DNA from: Musa acuminata AAA Group
Taxonomy: Eukaryota > Streptophyta > Magnoliopsida > Zingiberales > Musaceae
Direction: 5' to 3'
Length of the DNA: 64,000 nucleotides
NCBI RefSeq assembly: GCF_036884655.1
Contig: NC_088342.1
Coordinates: forward strand, 18,067,501 to 18,131,500
Shown here: positions 10,408 to 20,687 of the stretch, in pieces
Position numbering within the stretch: the first letter of the stretch is position 1
Layout: each line of letters starts with the position of its first letter
Position numbers and translations under genes: made by a program
The notes under the pieces: model-generated
The model's database searches: none
What the model saw: only the letters and a program-made list of their open reading frames with translations
Told to the model about the DNA's origin: nothing

Positions 10408-11904
10408 TTATCTATTCGGACACATCAACATTCCTAATTCTCTTCTTATGAAATCAAATTGTTCTTCACTTAGAGGTTTTGTAAAAATGTCAGCTAGTTG
10501 ATGTTTAGTATCAATGAACTCTATGGTTACGTCATGATTAGTAACATGATCTCGCATAAAGTGATGTCTAATATCAATATGTTTTGTTCTTGAGTGTTGT
10601 ATAGGATTCTTAGTTAAGCATATTGCACTTGTGTTATCACATTTAATGGGAATATTTTTAAGATTAATTTTGTAATCTTCTAAGGTGTTTTTCATCCATA
10701 CAACTTGTGCACGGCATGCACTTGCTACAATATATTCAGCTTCGGTTGTTGATAGTGCAACTGAGTTTTGTTTCTTAGATGACCAGGAAACAAGCAATTG
10801 ACATGATCCTGATGTGCTTTTTCTATCTAGTCTACAGCCAGCAAAGTCCGCATCAGCATAAGCAATTAACTTAAAATTCTCTGATTTTGGGTACCATAAT
10901 CCTAGATTTGTGGTACCATTAAGATATCTAAGTATTCTTTTAACTACTTTGAGATGAGATATCTTAGAGTTTGATTGAAATCTAGCACAAAGTCCTACAC
11001 TGAACATGATGTCTGGTCTGGTTGTAGTGAGGTAAAGTAAACTTCCTATCATACCCCTATAAGTTTTTTGATCGAAGCTTTCTCCACTTTCATCAATTTC
11101 TAACTTAGTGGAGGTGCTCATAGGAGTGTTAATAACCTTTGAGTTGTTCATATTAAACTTTTTTAATAAATTCATAGCATATTTAGTTTGACTAATAAAG
11201 ATGTCATTGCTTAGTTGTTTAATTTGTAAGCCTAAGAAGAATGTTAATTCTCCCAATAAGCTCATTTCGAATTCAAGACTCATAGTTTTAGCAAAAGGTT
11301 CACAAAGAGATTCATTCGTAGAGCCAAAGATAATATCATCAACATAAATCTGAATAATGAGAAAATTATTTTCAAAATTCTTGATGAACATTGTAGTATC
11401 AACCTTGCCTTTTGTGAAATTATTTTCGATAAGAAAAGAACTAAGTCTCTCAAACCAAGCCCTTGGGGCTTGTTTTAAACCATAGAGAGCTTTAGTTAAT
11501 CTAAACATATGATTAGGGAGGCTATTATTTTCAAATCCAGGAGGTTGTTCAACATAAACTTCTTCGGAAATAAAGCCATTTAGAAAAGTGCTTTTAACAT
11601 CCATTTGAAACAACTTAAAATTATTACTACTAGCATAGGCAAGGAGCATCCTTATGGCTTCCAATCGAGCCACAGGAGCGAAGGTTTCTTCGTAATCAAT
11701 ACCTTCTTCTTGGTTGAAACCTTTGGCCACTAATCTAGCCTTGTTTCTAACCACGATACCATTTTCATCTTGCTTGTTTCTGAAGACCCATTTAGTACCA
11801 ATAACTAAATGGTCATTTGGCCTGGGAACAAGCTTCCACACCTCATTTCTCTCAAATTGATTCAATTCATCTTGCATTGCGATAATCCATGAATCATCTT
11901 TCAT
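10408..11904 (-). CDS. pol: Copia reverse transcriptase-RNase H (element A), open frame
   Basis: An uninterrupted 498-codon frame, part of the A polyprotein rather than a separate gene; the first Met is simply the first in the frame. Residues about 20-270 are the copia [46 protein letters not shown], and the catalytic [10 protein letters not shown] near residue 190. Residues about 340-480 are RNase [33 protein letters not shown] and the [10 protein letters not shown] end motif. The catalytic residues look intact, so this is the best preserved enzyme frame in the window. It ends near LGMLMCPNR. Confidence 0.9.
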   Translation of the reverse strand: MKDDSWIIAMQDELNQFERNEVWKLVPRPNDHLVIGTKWVFRNKQDENGIVVRNKARLVAKGFNQEEGIDYEETFAPVARLEAIRMLLAYASSNNFKLFQMDVKSTFLNGFISEEVYVEQPPGFENNSLPNHMFRLTKALYGLKQAPRAWFERLSSFLIENNFTKGKVDTTMFIKNFENNFLIIQIYVDDIIFGSTNESLCEPFAKTMSLEFEMSLLGELTFFLGLQIKQLSNDIFISQTKYAMNLLKKFNMNNSKVINTPMSTSTKLEIDESGESFDQKTYRGMIGSLLYLTTTRPDIMFSVGLCARFQSNSKISHLKVVKRILRYLNGTTNLGLWYPKSENFKLIAYADADFAGCRLDRKSTSGSCQLLVSWSSKKQNSVALSTTEAEYIVASACRAQVVWMKNTLEDYKINLKNIPIKCDNTSAICLTKNPIQHSRTKHIDIRHHFMRDHVTNHDVTIEFIDTKHQLADIFTKPLSEEQFDFIRRELGMLMCPNR

Positions 11905-11976
11905 GGCTTCGTCAACACATTTGGGTTCAATTTGGGAGAGAAAGGCGGCATTCGCACAAAAATTTTTAAGAGAGGA

Positions 11977-13001
11977 TCATGTTTGAACCCCCTTTGATGT
12001 GTCTCCTAAGATTAGCTCCTTGGGATGAGCATCTACATACTTCCAATCCTTGGGTAAAGATGTTTCGGGAGTGGATGCATCCAAGTTGCTAGTTGGAGAA
12101 GGGGTTTCATTTAAATTCAAGGAATCAAAATTAACATCATCATCAAAATCATTTTTTCTGATTTCAGAAATCTCATTGAAAACAACATGAATGGATTCTT
12201 CGATAATTAAAGTTCTTTTATTGAAGATATGAAAGGCTTTAGAAACTGAAGAATAACCAAGAAAGATTCCTTCATCGGATTTAGCATCAAATTTTCCTAA
12301 GTTATCCTTTTCATTCAAGATAAAACACTTATACCCAAAGACTTTAAATATGAAACATTGGGTTTTTTGTTGTTCCATAACTCATATGGAGTTTTGGTTA
12401 GTAGGAGTCTTACTACAACTCTATTCAAAATATAGCATGCAGTATTTACGGCTTCAGCCCAAAAATATTTGGGTAGGTTGTGTTCATTCAACATGGTTCT
12501 TGCCATTTCTTGTAAATTTCGATTTTTTCTTTCTACTACTCCATTTTGTTGAGGATTTCTAGGAGTAGAGAAATTATGGTTGTATCCATTGAGTTCACAA
12601 AATTCCTGGAAATCATGGTTTTGAAATTCACCACCATGATCACTTCTAATTGACGAAATCATAGAACCTTTCTCATTCTGAACAAGTTTACAAAACTTGG
12701 TAAAATATCTAAGGCATTCACTTTTCTGTTTTAAGAAGTAAGTCCATGTGTATCTGCTATAGTCATCCACAATGACGAAGGCGTATTTGCTACCTCCTAG
12801 GCTTAATGTGGAGATTGGTCCAAACAAGTCCATATGGATCAATTGTAAGGGCCTAGAGGTGCTTATTTGATTCTTAGATTTGAAACTACCCTTAATTTGT
12901 TTACCTAATTGGCAAGTATCACATACACTATCTTTGATGAACTTGATATGAGGAATTCCTCTTACAAGTTCTTTAGATGATATTTGAGTGATTAGTTTCA
13001 T
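11977..13001 (-). pseudogene. pol: Copia integrase (element A), frameshifted
   Basis: The first frame, 13001-12315, holds the integrase zinc region (CDTCQLGKQ) and the rve core, with D residues in LIHMDLFGP and IRSDHGGEF and E in NGVVERKNRN (D, D, E triad present). Near 12350-12380 the frame shifts, and the integrase tail continues in 12378-11977 (VFGYKCFILNEKDNLGKFD, then EGIFLGYS). A stop at 11977 separates this from RT at 11904, although sequence similarity continues. Integrase activity from this copy would need the shift corrected or bypassed. Confidence 0.85.
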
Positions 13002-13025
13002 GCTAGCATGACCTAATCTTCTATG

Positions 13026-13445
13026 TCATATCCAAGCATCCTCATTTAAAATAGAAAAACACATTTCATTACACAAATCATTGATGTCAATAGTGTATAC
13101 GTTATTTTGTTTCAATGCAATCATAGATATGTTTTTGTGTGGTTTTTCAATGATGCAAGCATTAGATTCAAATCTGATAATATATCCTTTATCACATAAT
13201 TGACTAATGCTCAAGAGGTTATGTTTTAAACCATCAATTAACAAAACATATTCAATAAAGAAGTTGGATTTGTTACCTATGGTTCCTTTGCCAATGATTT
13301 TACCCTTCTTGTTGTCTCCGAAGGTGACATAGCCTTCGTCTATGCTAGTGAGCTTAGAGAATTGAGATGGATCTCCGGTCATATGCCTTGAGCATCCACT
13401 ATCAAGGTACCATCTCTTGCTCCTAGCTTGCGATGGTTTAGTTTT
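13026..13445 (-). pseudogene. pol: Copia protease and gag-pre-integrase domain (element A)
   Basis: Directly after the in-frame TAG that ends gag (13446-13448), the same frame reads RWYLDSGCSRHMTG, where D-S-G is the aspartic protease site. The gag-pre-integrase segment follows (LKHNLLSISQLCDKGY). A TGA at 13026-13028, in place of the Trp codon expected before HRRLGHASMK, stops the frame. Both stops are single in-frame codons, so the polyprotein is colinear here. Confidence 0.82.
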
Positions 13446-15029
13446 CTACAAGAAAGGATGATCTTTAGGTACCCATTTGTTTTTGGGTGCCTCAAAAATA
13501 GATCTACATTGTCTATCATGTTGCATAGAATTTATCATGGTTCCTTTAGGAACCCAAATCAGTTTGTTTGGACTAATTTTCTTGAATGGACAATAATGCG
13601 TCTTGTGTCCAAATTTGCAACAAAAGTTGCATTTGCTTTGGTGTTGAACATGTAAGATGGGGCCTTTCATAAAGGTGGTTGGATTTTGATGAGGACTTCT
13701 CACAAATCCAATTTCACTTCTTTTGGGAACGTAACCCTTGTTTGCAAGGATCATGTTCAATGACTTGCTACCAACCTCGAATTTCTTCAAGGTATCCTTA
13801 AGTAGCAAGTTTTCCTTTTGGAGAGTTTCTAGATCATGGCATTTGATGCATAAACTTAAACTATCATGATATTCAGTTTTTAGCTTATCAAAATTACAAG
13901 TAAGACTATCATGCTCTTTTTTTAGCAATTTATATTTTCTATTAATAATCTTGCATTCATCAAATAAGTCATGGAAGGCATTTAATAATTCATCAAATGA
14001 TAAATCTGCATCTATTAAATTTGTTACCTCATCTCCGATGGCCATTAAGGCGTAATGAGCAACTTGCTCGGTGTTGGACTCCTCTTCTTCGGACGCGCTC
14101 GAGTCATCCCATGTTGCTTTGAGCGCCTTCTTCTTTGATGTTCTCTTTTTGACTTGGGGACAATCATTCTTGTAGTGTCCCGGCTTTTTGCATTCATAGC
14201 AAATAACTTGGTCCTTCTTGGGTTCAAGTTTATTTTTTGCGTCATTCTTAAACTTGTTTCTTTTAAAGAATTTTTTAAATTTTCTTGTTAGAAGTGCCAA
14301 GTCATCATCACAGTTCTCATCACTTGAGTTTTCTCTCAAGTGGCCTTCTGAAGTTTTAAGTGTCATATCCTTCCTGTTCTTTGGAAGGATGTCTTCTTGC
14401 TCTTCATGAGCTTTACAAGTCATCTCTTAGGTCATTAATGACCCGATTAGTTCTTCAAGAGGGAAGTTGCGTAGATCTTTTGCCTCTTGAATAGTAGTGA
14501 CTTTAGGATCCCAACTCTTAGGAAGGGATCTTAGAATCTTATTTACAAGCTCAAAATCCGAAAAACTTTTTCCGAGTCCTTTTAGACCGTTGACGACATC
14601 CGTGAAATGGATAAACATGTCGCCAATGGTTTCACTCGGTTTCATCCGGAAAAGTTCGAAAGAATGTAATAGAAGATTGATTTTTGACTCTTTCACTCTA
14701 CTTGTGCCTTCGTGAGTCACTTCGAGTGTGTGCCAAATATCAAATGCGGTTTCACACGTTGAAACACGGTTAAACTCGTTTTTATCAAGTGCACAAAATA
14801 AGGCATTCATAGCCTTTGCATTAAGAGCGAGAGCCTTCTTCTCCAATTCATTCCAATCGATCATTGGAAGAGAAGACTTCGAAAATCCGTTTTCGACAAG
14901 ATTCCAAAGTTCAAAATCCATAGAAATAAGAAATATCCTCATTCGGGTCTTCCAATAGGTGTAGTCCGTCCCACTGAACATGGGTGGACGTGTAATAGAA
15001 TGGCCCTCTTGGTTTCCAGCGTATGCCAT
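13446..15029 (-). pseudogene. gag: SIRE-type gag (element A) with one nonsense codon
   Basis: Starts ATG at 15029 (MAYAGNQEGHSITRPPMF). The capsid region (UBN2/DUF4219-type copia gag) covers about residues 1-230. A single TAA at 14427-14429 replaces the Tyr codon found in related copies (LMTYEMTC in K). The same frame then continues 325 codons with zinc knuckle 1 (CYECKKPGHYKNDC), an acidic Ser/Glu stretch, a predicted coiled-coil region, and knuckle 2 (CNFCCKFGHKTHYC). It ends TAG at 13446-13448. This autonomous-type gag is the reference for what the gag-only elements B, C and N have lost. Confidence 0.87.
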
Positions 15030-15065
15030 CTCTCTTGGGTTTTAATCCATTAGAGAGTTAACCCT

Positions 15066-15079
15066 ACTCTGATACCAAT
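15066..15079 (-). promoter_or_regulatory. Primer-binding site, element A
   Basis: Read on the minus strand immediately after the 5' LTR: ATTGGTATCAGAG, complementary to the 3' end of initiator tRNA-Met. It fixes orientation and the LTR boundary at 15080. Confidence 0.9.
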
Positions 15080-16842
15080 TGTTAGGATCAAGAGCACTAA
15101 GAGGGGCGGGGTGAATTAGTGCAGCGGAAAACTTTCTGCGATTAAAACGAAACTACGTTTGAACGATAAAAACAATTTCTGTGTGAAAGCCGATTCTAAG
15201 CAAGATAATGTTAAAGTCAATCTTTGAAGGCGGTTTGCAGCTATGATGAAAACCATAATATAGGCGCAAATAGAAATACGATGTTCGTACGAAGAAACTG
15301 ATTTACATCTAAATGCTGATTCATAAATGACTTGATTAGGCAAAATGCAGTTTAAGTAAGAGTATCAAGGCAGTTTGTAGTTATGGTAGAGCTCAAAACG
15401 TAAACGCAATCTGAAATATGATGATCGTACGAAAAAATAGATTTACGTCTAAACGTTGATTCGGAAAGTAAAAGGCTTGAAACCCGATCGTATATGCGCA
15501 GAAAGCAGTAAGCTTCAGAGGAGGTTTGCAGTAAAGATAATATGCTTAAAGTAAATGCAAACCGAGATTTAGAGTGGTTCGGTCAATCTTGACCTACTCC
15601 ACTTTTGGCTTCCTCCATCGATAAGGTCACCGACGTTAACTAGAGGCCTTCCTTCAATAGGCGAAGGCCAACCACCCTTTTACAGTTTCACTCCTTTTGA
15701 CGGGCTTAGGAGACAACCCTTACAGAAATTTTCTCTCCTCTCTTTACAACTCAGAACTTGGAAGAATAGAGGGAGAAGAACTTTTGGCCTTTACAACAAT
15801 TTTGAGCTTTAAGAATCACAAAAAGGATCAAGATTTCGGTGTAAAATTTCTTGCCTATCAGTGCTGAATGGGTGGGGTATTTATAGGCCCCAACCCAGTT
15901 CAAATTTGGAGCTCAAAACTGTCAATTCCCGAAATTCCGGGATCAGGCGGTTGCACCTCCTGACTGGAACGGTTGCACCGCCTGGCAGAGCTCGAAGACT
16001 GAGCCTTTGGGCAGTGCTACCTCCTGTCAGGGGCGGTTGCACCTCCTGACAGAGCTCGAAGACCGAGCTTAGGCGGTTGCACCTCCTGACTGAGGCGGTT
16101 GCACCGCCTGGCAGAGCTCGAAGACTGAGCTCAGGCAGTGCTACCTCCTGTCAGGGGAGGTTGCACCGCCCAGTGTCGCTCGGACACTGAGCCCCAAGCG
16201 GTGCCACCGCCTGGCTGGGGCGGTTGCACCTCCCAGTCTCGCTCGGAGATTGAGCCCAGGTGGTGCAACCTCCTGCCTTGGGCAGTTCAACCGCCTGGCA
16301 GAAATCAGGGTCCGAATGGGTTGATCCATTCGGCCCAATTTGGGTTTTTCAGGGGCCCAATTGCCCCAAGATTAAGTTAATGGGATCACCTCCCATTTCC
16401 AACTTAATCAATGTGCTAACTACGATTTTTGCTAAGACATTTACTGCAACTTGCTCCGGTGCGTCAATCGCTTCTTCCGACGAGCTTTCGTCGAACTTCC
16501 GTCGAGCTTTTGCCGAACTTCCGTCGATCATCCGATGAACCCTCGGTGATGCTCCTGCGGACTTCCGGCAAACTCCTGTACTTGCGACGATTCACTTGGC
16601 GAGTTCCGATGAGCTTCTTTGGCAAGCTTATGGACTTCTCGGATTTGTTCCTGTAGAACCTCCGACGACTGTCCGAACTTCCGTCGAACTCTCGAACTCC
16701 CAACGTGATCATTGTCTTGACTCCGGCGCAACTCCTGCTGCATGTCTTACTTTCATTGTAGTGAATCCTGCACACTTATCTCAACATATAGATTAGATAA
16801 CAAATGATAATTGACTTCATCATCAAAATCCGAGATTCAACA
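15080..16842 (-). repeat. Element A 5' LTR
   Basis: A 1,763-bp intact LTR (TGTTAGGATC ... GATTCAACA on the + strand). It contains an inverted TATA box (15878-15885), a block of GCGGTTGCACC-type repeats (15950-16300) on its upstream side in transcription terms, and the U5 hairpin region (about 15645-15670). Solo LTR P and K belong to the same family. Confidence 0.92.
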
Positions 16843-17038
16843 CACCAGTCTTTACAAAGTTGGACCTTCGATCTAGGTATCATTAAATATGAGTGTGCGA
16901 AGAAGACATACCGAAAATCGCCTTTCGAACACAATGGCCACTATGAATTTTTGGTAATGCTCTTTGGTCTCACTAATGCTCCCTCCACCTTCCAGAGCTT
17001 TATGAATGATATTTTCCGAAATTATCTTCGTAAGTTTG
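16843..17038 (+). pseudogene. Ty3/gypsy RT fragment (G0, part 2)
   Basis: Continuation of the RT begun at 743-928 after removing element A. Bases 16843-16847 (CACCA) are the right target duplication of A, matching CACAA at 924-928 with one change. The sequence encodes FTKLDLRS, then [20 protein letters not shown], the RT block before the catalytic FDD. The frame is shifted once near 16880-16920. It is cut at 17038 by G1, whose duplication GTTTG is 17034-17038. Confidence 0.85.
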
Positions 17039-17504
17039 TGATAAGACCCTAAAGTCTTATCGTAGGCTCTGATACCAAATGATAAGACCCTAAAGTCTTA
17101 TCGTCACTCTGATACCAAATGATAAGACCCAAAAGTCTTATCGTAAAAAAGAAGAGAAAGGGGATGATCACTTCGAGGGGATCGGCCTCCTTGATCGCTT
17201 CGAGGGGATCAGCCCTCCTTGATCACTTCGAGGGGATCGGCCCTCCTTGATCGCTTCGAGGGGATCGGCCTCCTAGGGTTTGTCAAAAGACAGAATAATA
17301 TTTTTCATAGATAACTAAAAAGAAGCAGTTACATCCCTATTTATAGAGTTCCACCCAAAGTCCATTAGGACTTGAACTCTAATAATAAATAAATATTAAA
17401 TAAACCTCTACTTGACTCTAATTGAACCAAACCGACTCAATAAACAATTGGACTAAACAGACTCAATAAACATTATTCAAAAGCTTAGAAAAAGGGTCCT
17501 AACA
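17039..17504 (-). repeat. Element G1 3' LTR
   Basis: 466 bp. On the minus strand it begins TGTTAGGACCC and ends GGGTCTTATCA. The U5 end is a tandem array with starts at 17039, 17080 and 17120 (period about 41 bp). Each unit has the inverted repeat GATAAGAC/GTCTTATC, and two are followed by a copy of the PBS. The block GATC(A/G)CTTCGAGGGGATCGG is repeated four times at about 17167-17270. Confidence 0.9.
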
Positions 17505-17590
17505 GTTCTTCCCTCTTCAAATCAGCCTTGTCCTCAAGGCTGAGCAGCATCAATCTCAAGGAGCTTCTCTTTCAGCACTTTAGTCATAGA
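17505..17590 (-). promoter_or_regulatory. Polypurine tract and 3' tail of G1
   Basis: On the minus strand, the purine-rich GAAGAGGGAAGAAC lies against the 3' LTR start. It is preceded by GAGGACAAGGCTGATTT, the sequence that precedes the G0 LTR at 46563-46580. Confidence 0.75.
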
Positions 17591-18790
17591 CTATCTGCAA
17601 TGCATCACAACTCGTTGATCAAGTAAGTATTGTCTCCACTTTTTGATAGTGTAAGTAATAGGCTGGTCTTTCAGTGTAGTAATCGTTGCATGAAACTTCT
17701 GGCCTTGTATAATCAATTTTATCTTTGAACCTTTGCTATCACAAGTGAAAATCCGTCCATCAATGATCTTTACTTCGAATCTGTCATAGTCTTCAATGTG
17801 GTGGGCCAATCGGTCAATAGTCTCACTGTCCATAAAATTATTAGTGCTACTAGTATCAAGCAAAACTATAATAGGCTGATGCTCTAGAGTTCCGGCAACT
17901 TCCATAGTTTGCGGGTTAGAGTAGTCGGCTAATGTATGCATTGTATGTACGGTATGTTCAACGTCTTTATTAGAATTTATACCTTCATGATCGGAGTCCA
18001 CATTCTTAGCTTTCGGCTCCTCTCCAATTGGTTCAATCATCAGAAGTTGCCCTTGTTTACATCGGTGCTCCATACTCCATTTTTCATCATAGTACAAACC
18101 CCTTGCTGATCTTTCCTTGCTAATTTTTTTCTCATGTAGATTTGCAAATGAGATCGCAGCTATCATAGTGCGGGATTGACGAGCCTTAACTTCACACCGG
18201 ATCTCTAGAATAAGCCCTTCAATAAATGTATCAAGAAGTTATCGGTCCGACCAATCTCTAGCTTGATTTGACAATCTTTCAAACCTACTCTGATATTCTA
18301 ACACTGTAGAAGTCTGACGAATTTTGACGAGTTGGTAATCAACATTCTTATATTCTGATGGGCCAAAGCGAACAAGAAGCCCTCTTTTGAACTACTCCCA
18401 CGAAGAAACTCCGTGGAAAGTTTCATACCAATCGTACCACTGGAGTGCATCTCCCTCGAGCTGGATTGAGGCCACTTCTACCTTGGATTCTTCTAGGGTT
18501 CTATGAAAACGGAAAAAATTTTCTGCCTTACAGATCCAATTGGTCAGATCTCCATCTTTCCATCTTTAAAATTCCATCTTCATGTGTGAGTAATTTATGT
18601 CACAATCTTGGAGCCATTTTCCTGTATTTTCAGTTCTGTCCAACGTAGAACTTGAGCCCCCATTTTGTTGAAATTTGCTGAGGCTCTCCAGTAGGCTCTT
18701 TTTGAAATCATTAAGTGTTTCTTGTAGTCGGTTCTCAATTCTGATTTCCAATGCTTCCATTTGTGCTTTCACCGAGTTATCAGTGGCCAT
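17591..18790 (-). pseudogene. gag: Gypsy gag-protease of G1, broken
   Basis: Starts ATG at 18790 (MATDNSVKAQMEALEIRIEN; the N-terminus looks helical/coiled). A frame break near 18566 follows. Next comes the retrotransposon gag domain (LTNWICKAENFFRFH, QLEGDALQWYDWYETFHG, LEYQSRFERLSNQ), with stops near 18396 and 18235. 18166-17591 is open and holds the retropepsin with ILLDTSSTNNFMDSE and the downstream IIDGRIFTCDS. The frame stops at 17591, where RT would begin in an autonomous element. Inactive in its present form. Confidence 0.82.
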
Positions 18791-20204
18791 TTCGTAAGAC
18801 TACAAATCTGTAATCTCAACTCCTATTTTTGGTGTCAGTCAAGGGCATCAACACTATCGATGCGAAGTTACCGAGAAGGTGGACGCCAAGGGCAGTGCTG
18901 CGGTTGCTGCGTTGGAGGAAGAGTAGCTGCCCTGTTTCTTTCGCTGCGTGAGGTGAGAGCACCGGGGTTGGAAGGCAACTGCGTTGATGTGGCTGTAGCT
19001 GCTGCGACCCAAGGGGCGATCGCCGAGCAACAGGGTTGAGGCTATGGTGATGGCAACCTGTGGTGATGGCAACCTGTGGTTGTGGCAGAATATGCTAAGC
19101 AAGGGGGAGGCGGCGTTAATGCGGCCGAGGTTGAGAAGAGGAATCGGTGTTGCGTGCGCTGCTAGGGTTGAGGCAAGGCAGCGTACTTGCTGCATTCGCT
19201 GTTGGAGGGCGGCTGCTGCAGAACGAGGGGTTGGTCGTTGGCCGGGAGCGACAACGATGGTTACAATCGGTGGCTACGGTAGTAGAGGGTGCCACTGTTT
19301 TTGTTGCTGTAGGTGGTTGCTGCGTACTCTGTTCTTATCGCACCACCGAAGGAGTTGGCCGGAAGGATCACGAGCGGTTGAGGAGAAGGCTGCGGTGGCT
19401 GGCAGTAGCAGTGGTCGCTGGCCGGAGCACAACATTGGTAGTGGAGAAAAAGGCAGCGAGCGTCGTCGCTAGCCGGGAAGTTGTGATGCTGGAGATGGGA
19501 AACTGGGTGCTATGTTTCTATCGTACCACAGTTGAAGCCGCTGGCGATGCTGGCAACGGCGGTGCAGCGGTGATCGTGCAGCCGAGAAGCAGCGGCAGCA
19601 GTGGAGAAGGAGTCGGCGGTGTCACGGTTGGGAACAAGGGCAACCGGTGAGTTGCCCTGTTTCTGGCACTACGGATGCAGAGCAAGGAGGATCGGTTGTT
19701 GGGAGGCGTGCAACGGTCGTCGCACGGTGGCCCGCAGCAGTGATGGATCGGTTGGGAAGCGACGGCGCTGGAGGGGAAGAGGAGTGCTGGAGGCAGCGCG
19801 GCTAGTAGAGGCGCGATTGCGATCGACGCAAAGGGAGGCGGGCGATGGCATTAGGGCTGGAATGGACGCTGGCAGCATCGTCTCTTGGCCGGGGAACAAC
19901 GGCGGCAGTGGTCGCCAGCCGGGAAGCGGGGCGATGGGGGGCGCTGGCCAGAGAGCAACAGCGGCGGGTGGGCTGGCCGGAAGCAAGGGACGCAGGGGTG
20001 GCTGCGACTTCTTCTTCCTCTTGTGTTTCTTCTTTTCTTTTTTTCCTTTTTTTTTTTTGAACGAGATGGGGCAACGAGGAGGTCGAGCGGTGGTCGAAGG
20101 TTGCTGGCCAGGGAAACAGCGACAACGGTGAAGAAAGAGTTGCCTTGTAGTGGTGGTGGGGAAGAAGGGAAGCAAGGCTACGGCGGGCTGCGCTAAGGAT
20201 CGTT
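18791..20204 (-). other. GC-rich leader of G1
   Basis: 1.4 kb between PBS and gag, much richer in G and C than its surroundings. Long open frames occur on both strands (for example 19147-19650 and 19601-20131 plus, 19669-20217 minus), but they are Ala/Gly/Arg- or Pro-rich without a domain and are probably a result of base composition. Degenerate copies of GCTGGCCGGGAAGC recur (about 19236, 19412, 19470, 19884, 19912, 19973, 20103). I see no transferred gene. Confidence 0.65.
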
Positions 20205-20217
20205 GCTCTGATACCAA
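20205..20217 (-). promoter_or_regulatory. Primer-binding site, element G1
   Basis: Minus strand: TTGGTATCAGAGC next to the 5' LTR, complementary to initiator tRNA-Met. Confidence 0.88.
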
Positions 20218-20218
20218 A

Positions 20219-20687
20219 TGATAAGACTCTAAAGTCTTATCGTAGGCTCTGATACCAAATGATAAGACCCTAAAGTCTTATCGTCACTCTGATACCAAAT
20301 GATAAGACACAAAAGTCTTATCGTAAAAAAGAAGAAGAGAAAGGGGATGATCACTTCGAGGGGATCGGCCTCCTTGATCGCTTCGAGGGGATCGGCCCTC
20401 CTTGATCACTTCGAAGGGATCGGCCCTCCTTGATTGCTTCGAGGGGATCGGCCTCCTAGGGTTTGTCAAAAGACAAAATAATATTTTTTATAGATAACTA
20501 AAAAGAAGCAGTTACATCTCTATTTATAGAGTTCCACCCAGAATCCATCAGGACTTGAACTCTAATAATAAATAAATATTAAATCAACCTCTACTTGACT
20601 CTAACTGAACCAAACTGACTCAATAAACAATTGGACTAAACAGACTCAATAAACATTATTCAAAAGCTCAGAAAAAGGGTCCTAATA
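20219..20687 (-). repeat. Element G1 5' LTR
   Basis: 469 bp, homologous to 17039-17504 with scattered substitutions. The right end reads CCTAATA in place of CCTAACA (one change). It has the same triple U5 array (starts 20219, 20260, 20300), so the array predates this insertion. Confidence 0.9.

Larger units (their letters stand above)
929..16842 (-). mobile_element. Element A: SIRE/Maximus-type Ty1/copia retrotransposon
   Basis: A copia element of about 9.1 kb once B is removed, lying on the minus strand inside the RT of G0. The TSD is CACAA (924-928) versus CACCA (16843-16847), and removing the element restores the G0 reading frame. Order on the minus strand: 5' LTR 15080-16842, PBS 15066-15079, gag 15029-13446, protease, integrase, RT-RNase H to 10408, 1-kb noncoding tail with polypurine tracts, 3' LTR (8405-9402 plus 929-1613, split by B). 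Gag with two zinc knuckles, long LTRs and the long 3' tail fit the SIRE lineage. No envelope-like ORF is visible. Several nonsense codons and one frameshift make it non-autonomous now. Confidence 0.9.
17039..20687 (-). mobile_element. Element G1: nonautonomous gypsy retrotransposon (gag-protease only)
   Basis: A 3,649-bp element on the minus strand in the RT of G0, with perfect TSD GTTTG (17034-17038, 20688-20692). LTRs 17039-17504 and 20219-20687. The internal region codes for gag and protease only (18790-17591), with a long GC-rich leader (18791-20204). No RT, RNase H or integrase. The protease resembles that of G0, which could once have supplied the missing enzymes. Confidence 0.92.

Noticed and set aside
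19044..20217. Long ORFs on both strands in the G1 leader as a possible captured host gene
   Set aside because: GC-driven open frames, low-complexity translations, no recognisable domain, and the block is positioned as the leader of G1.
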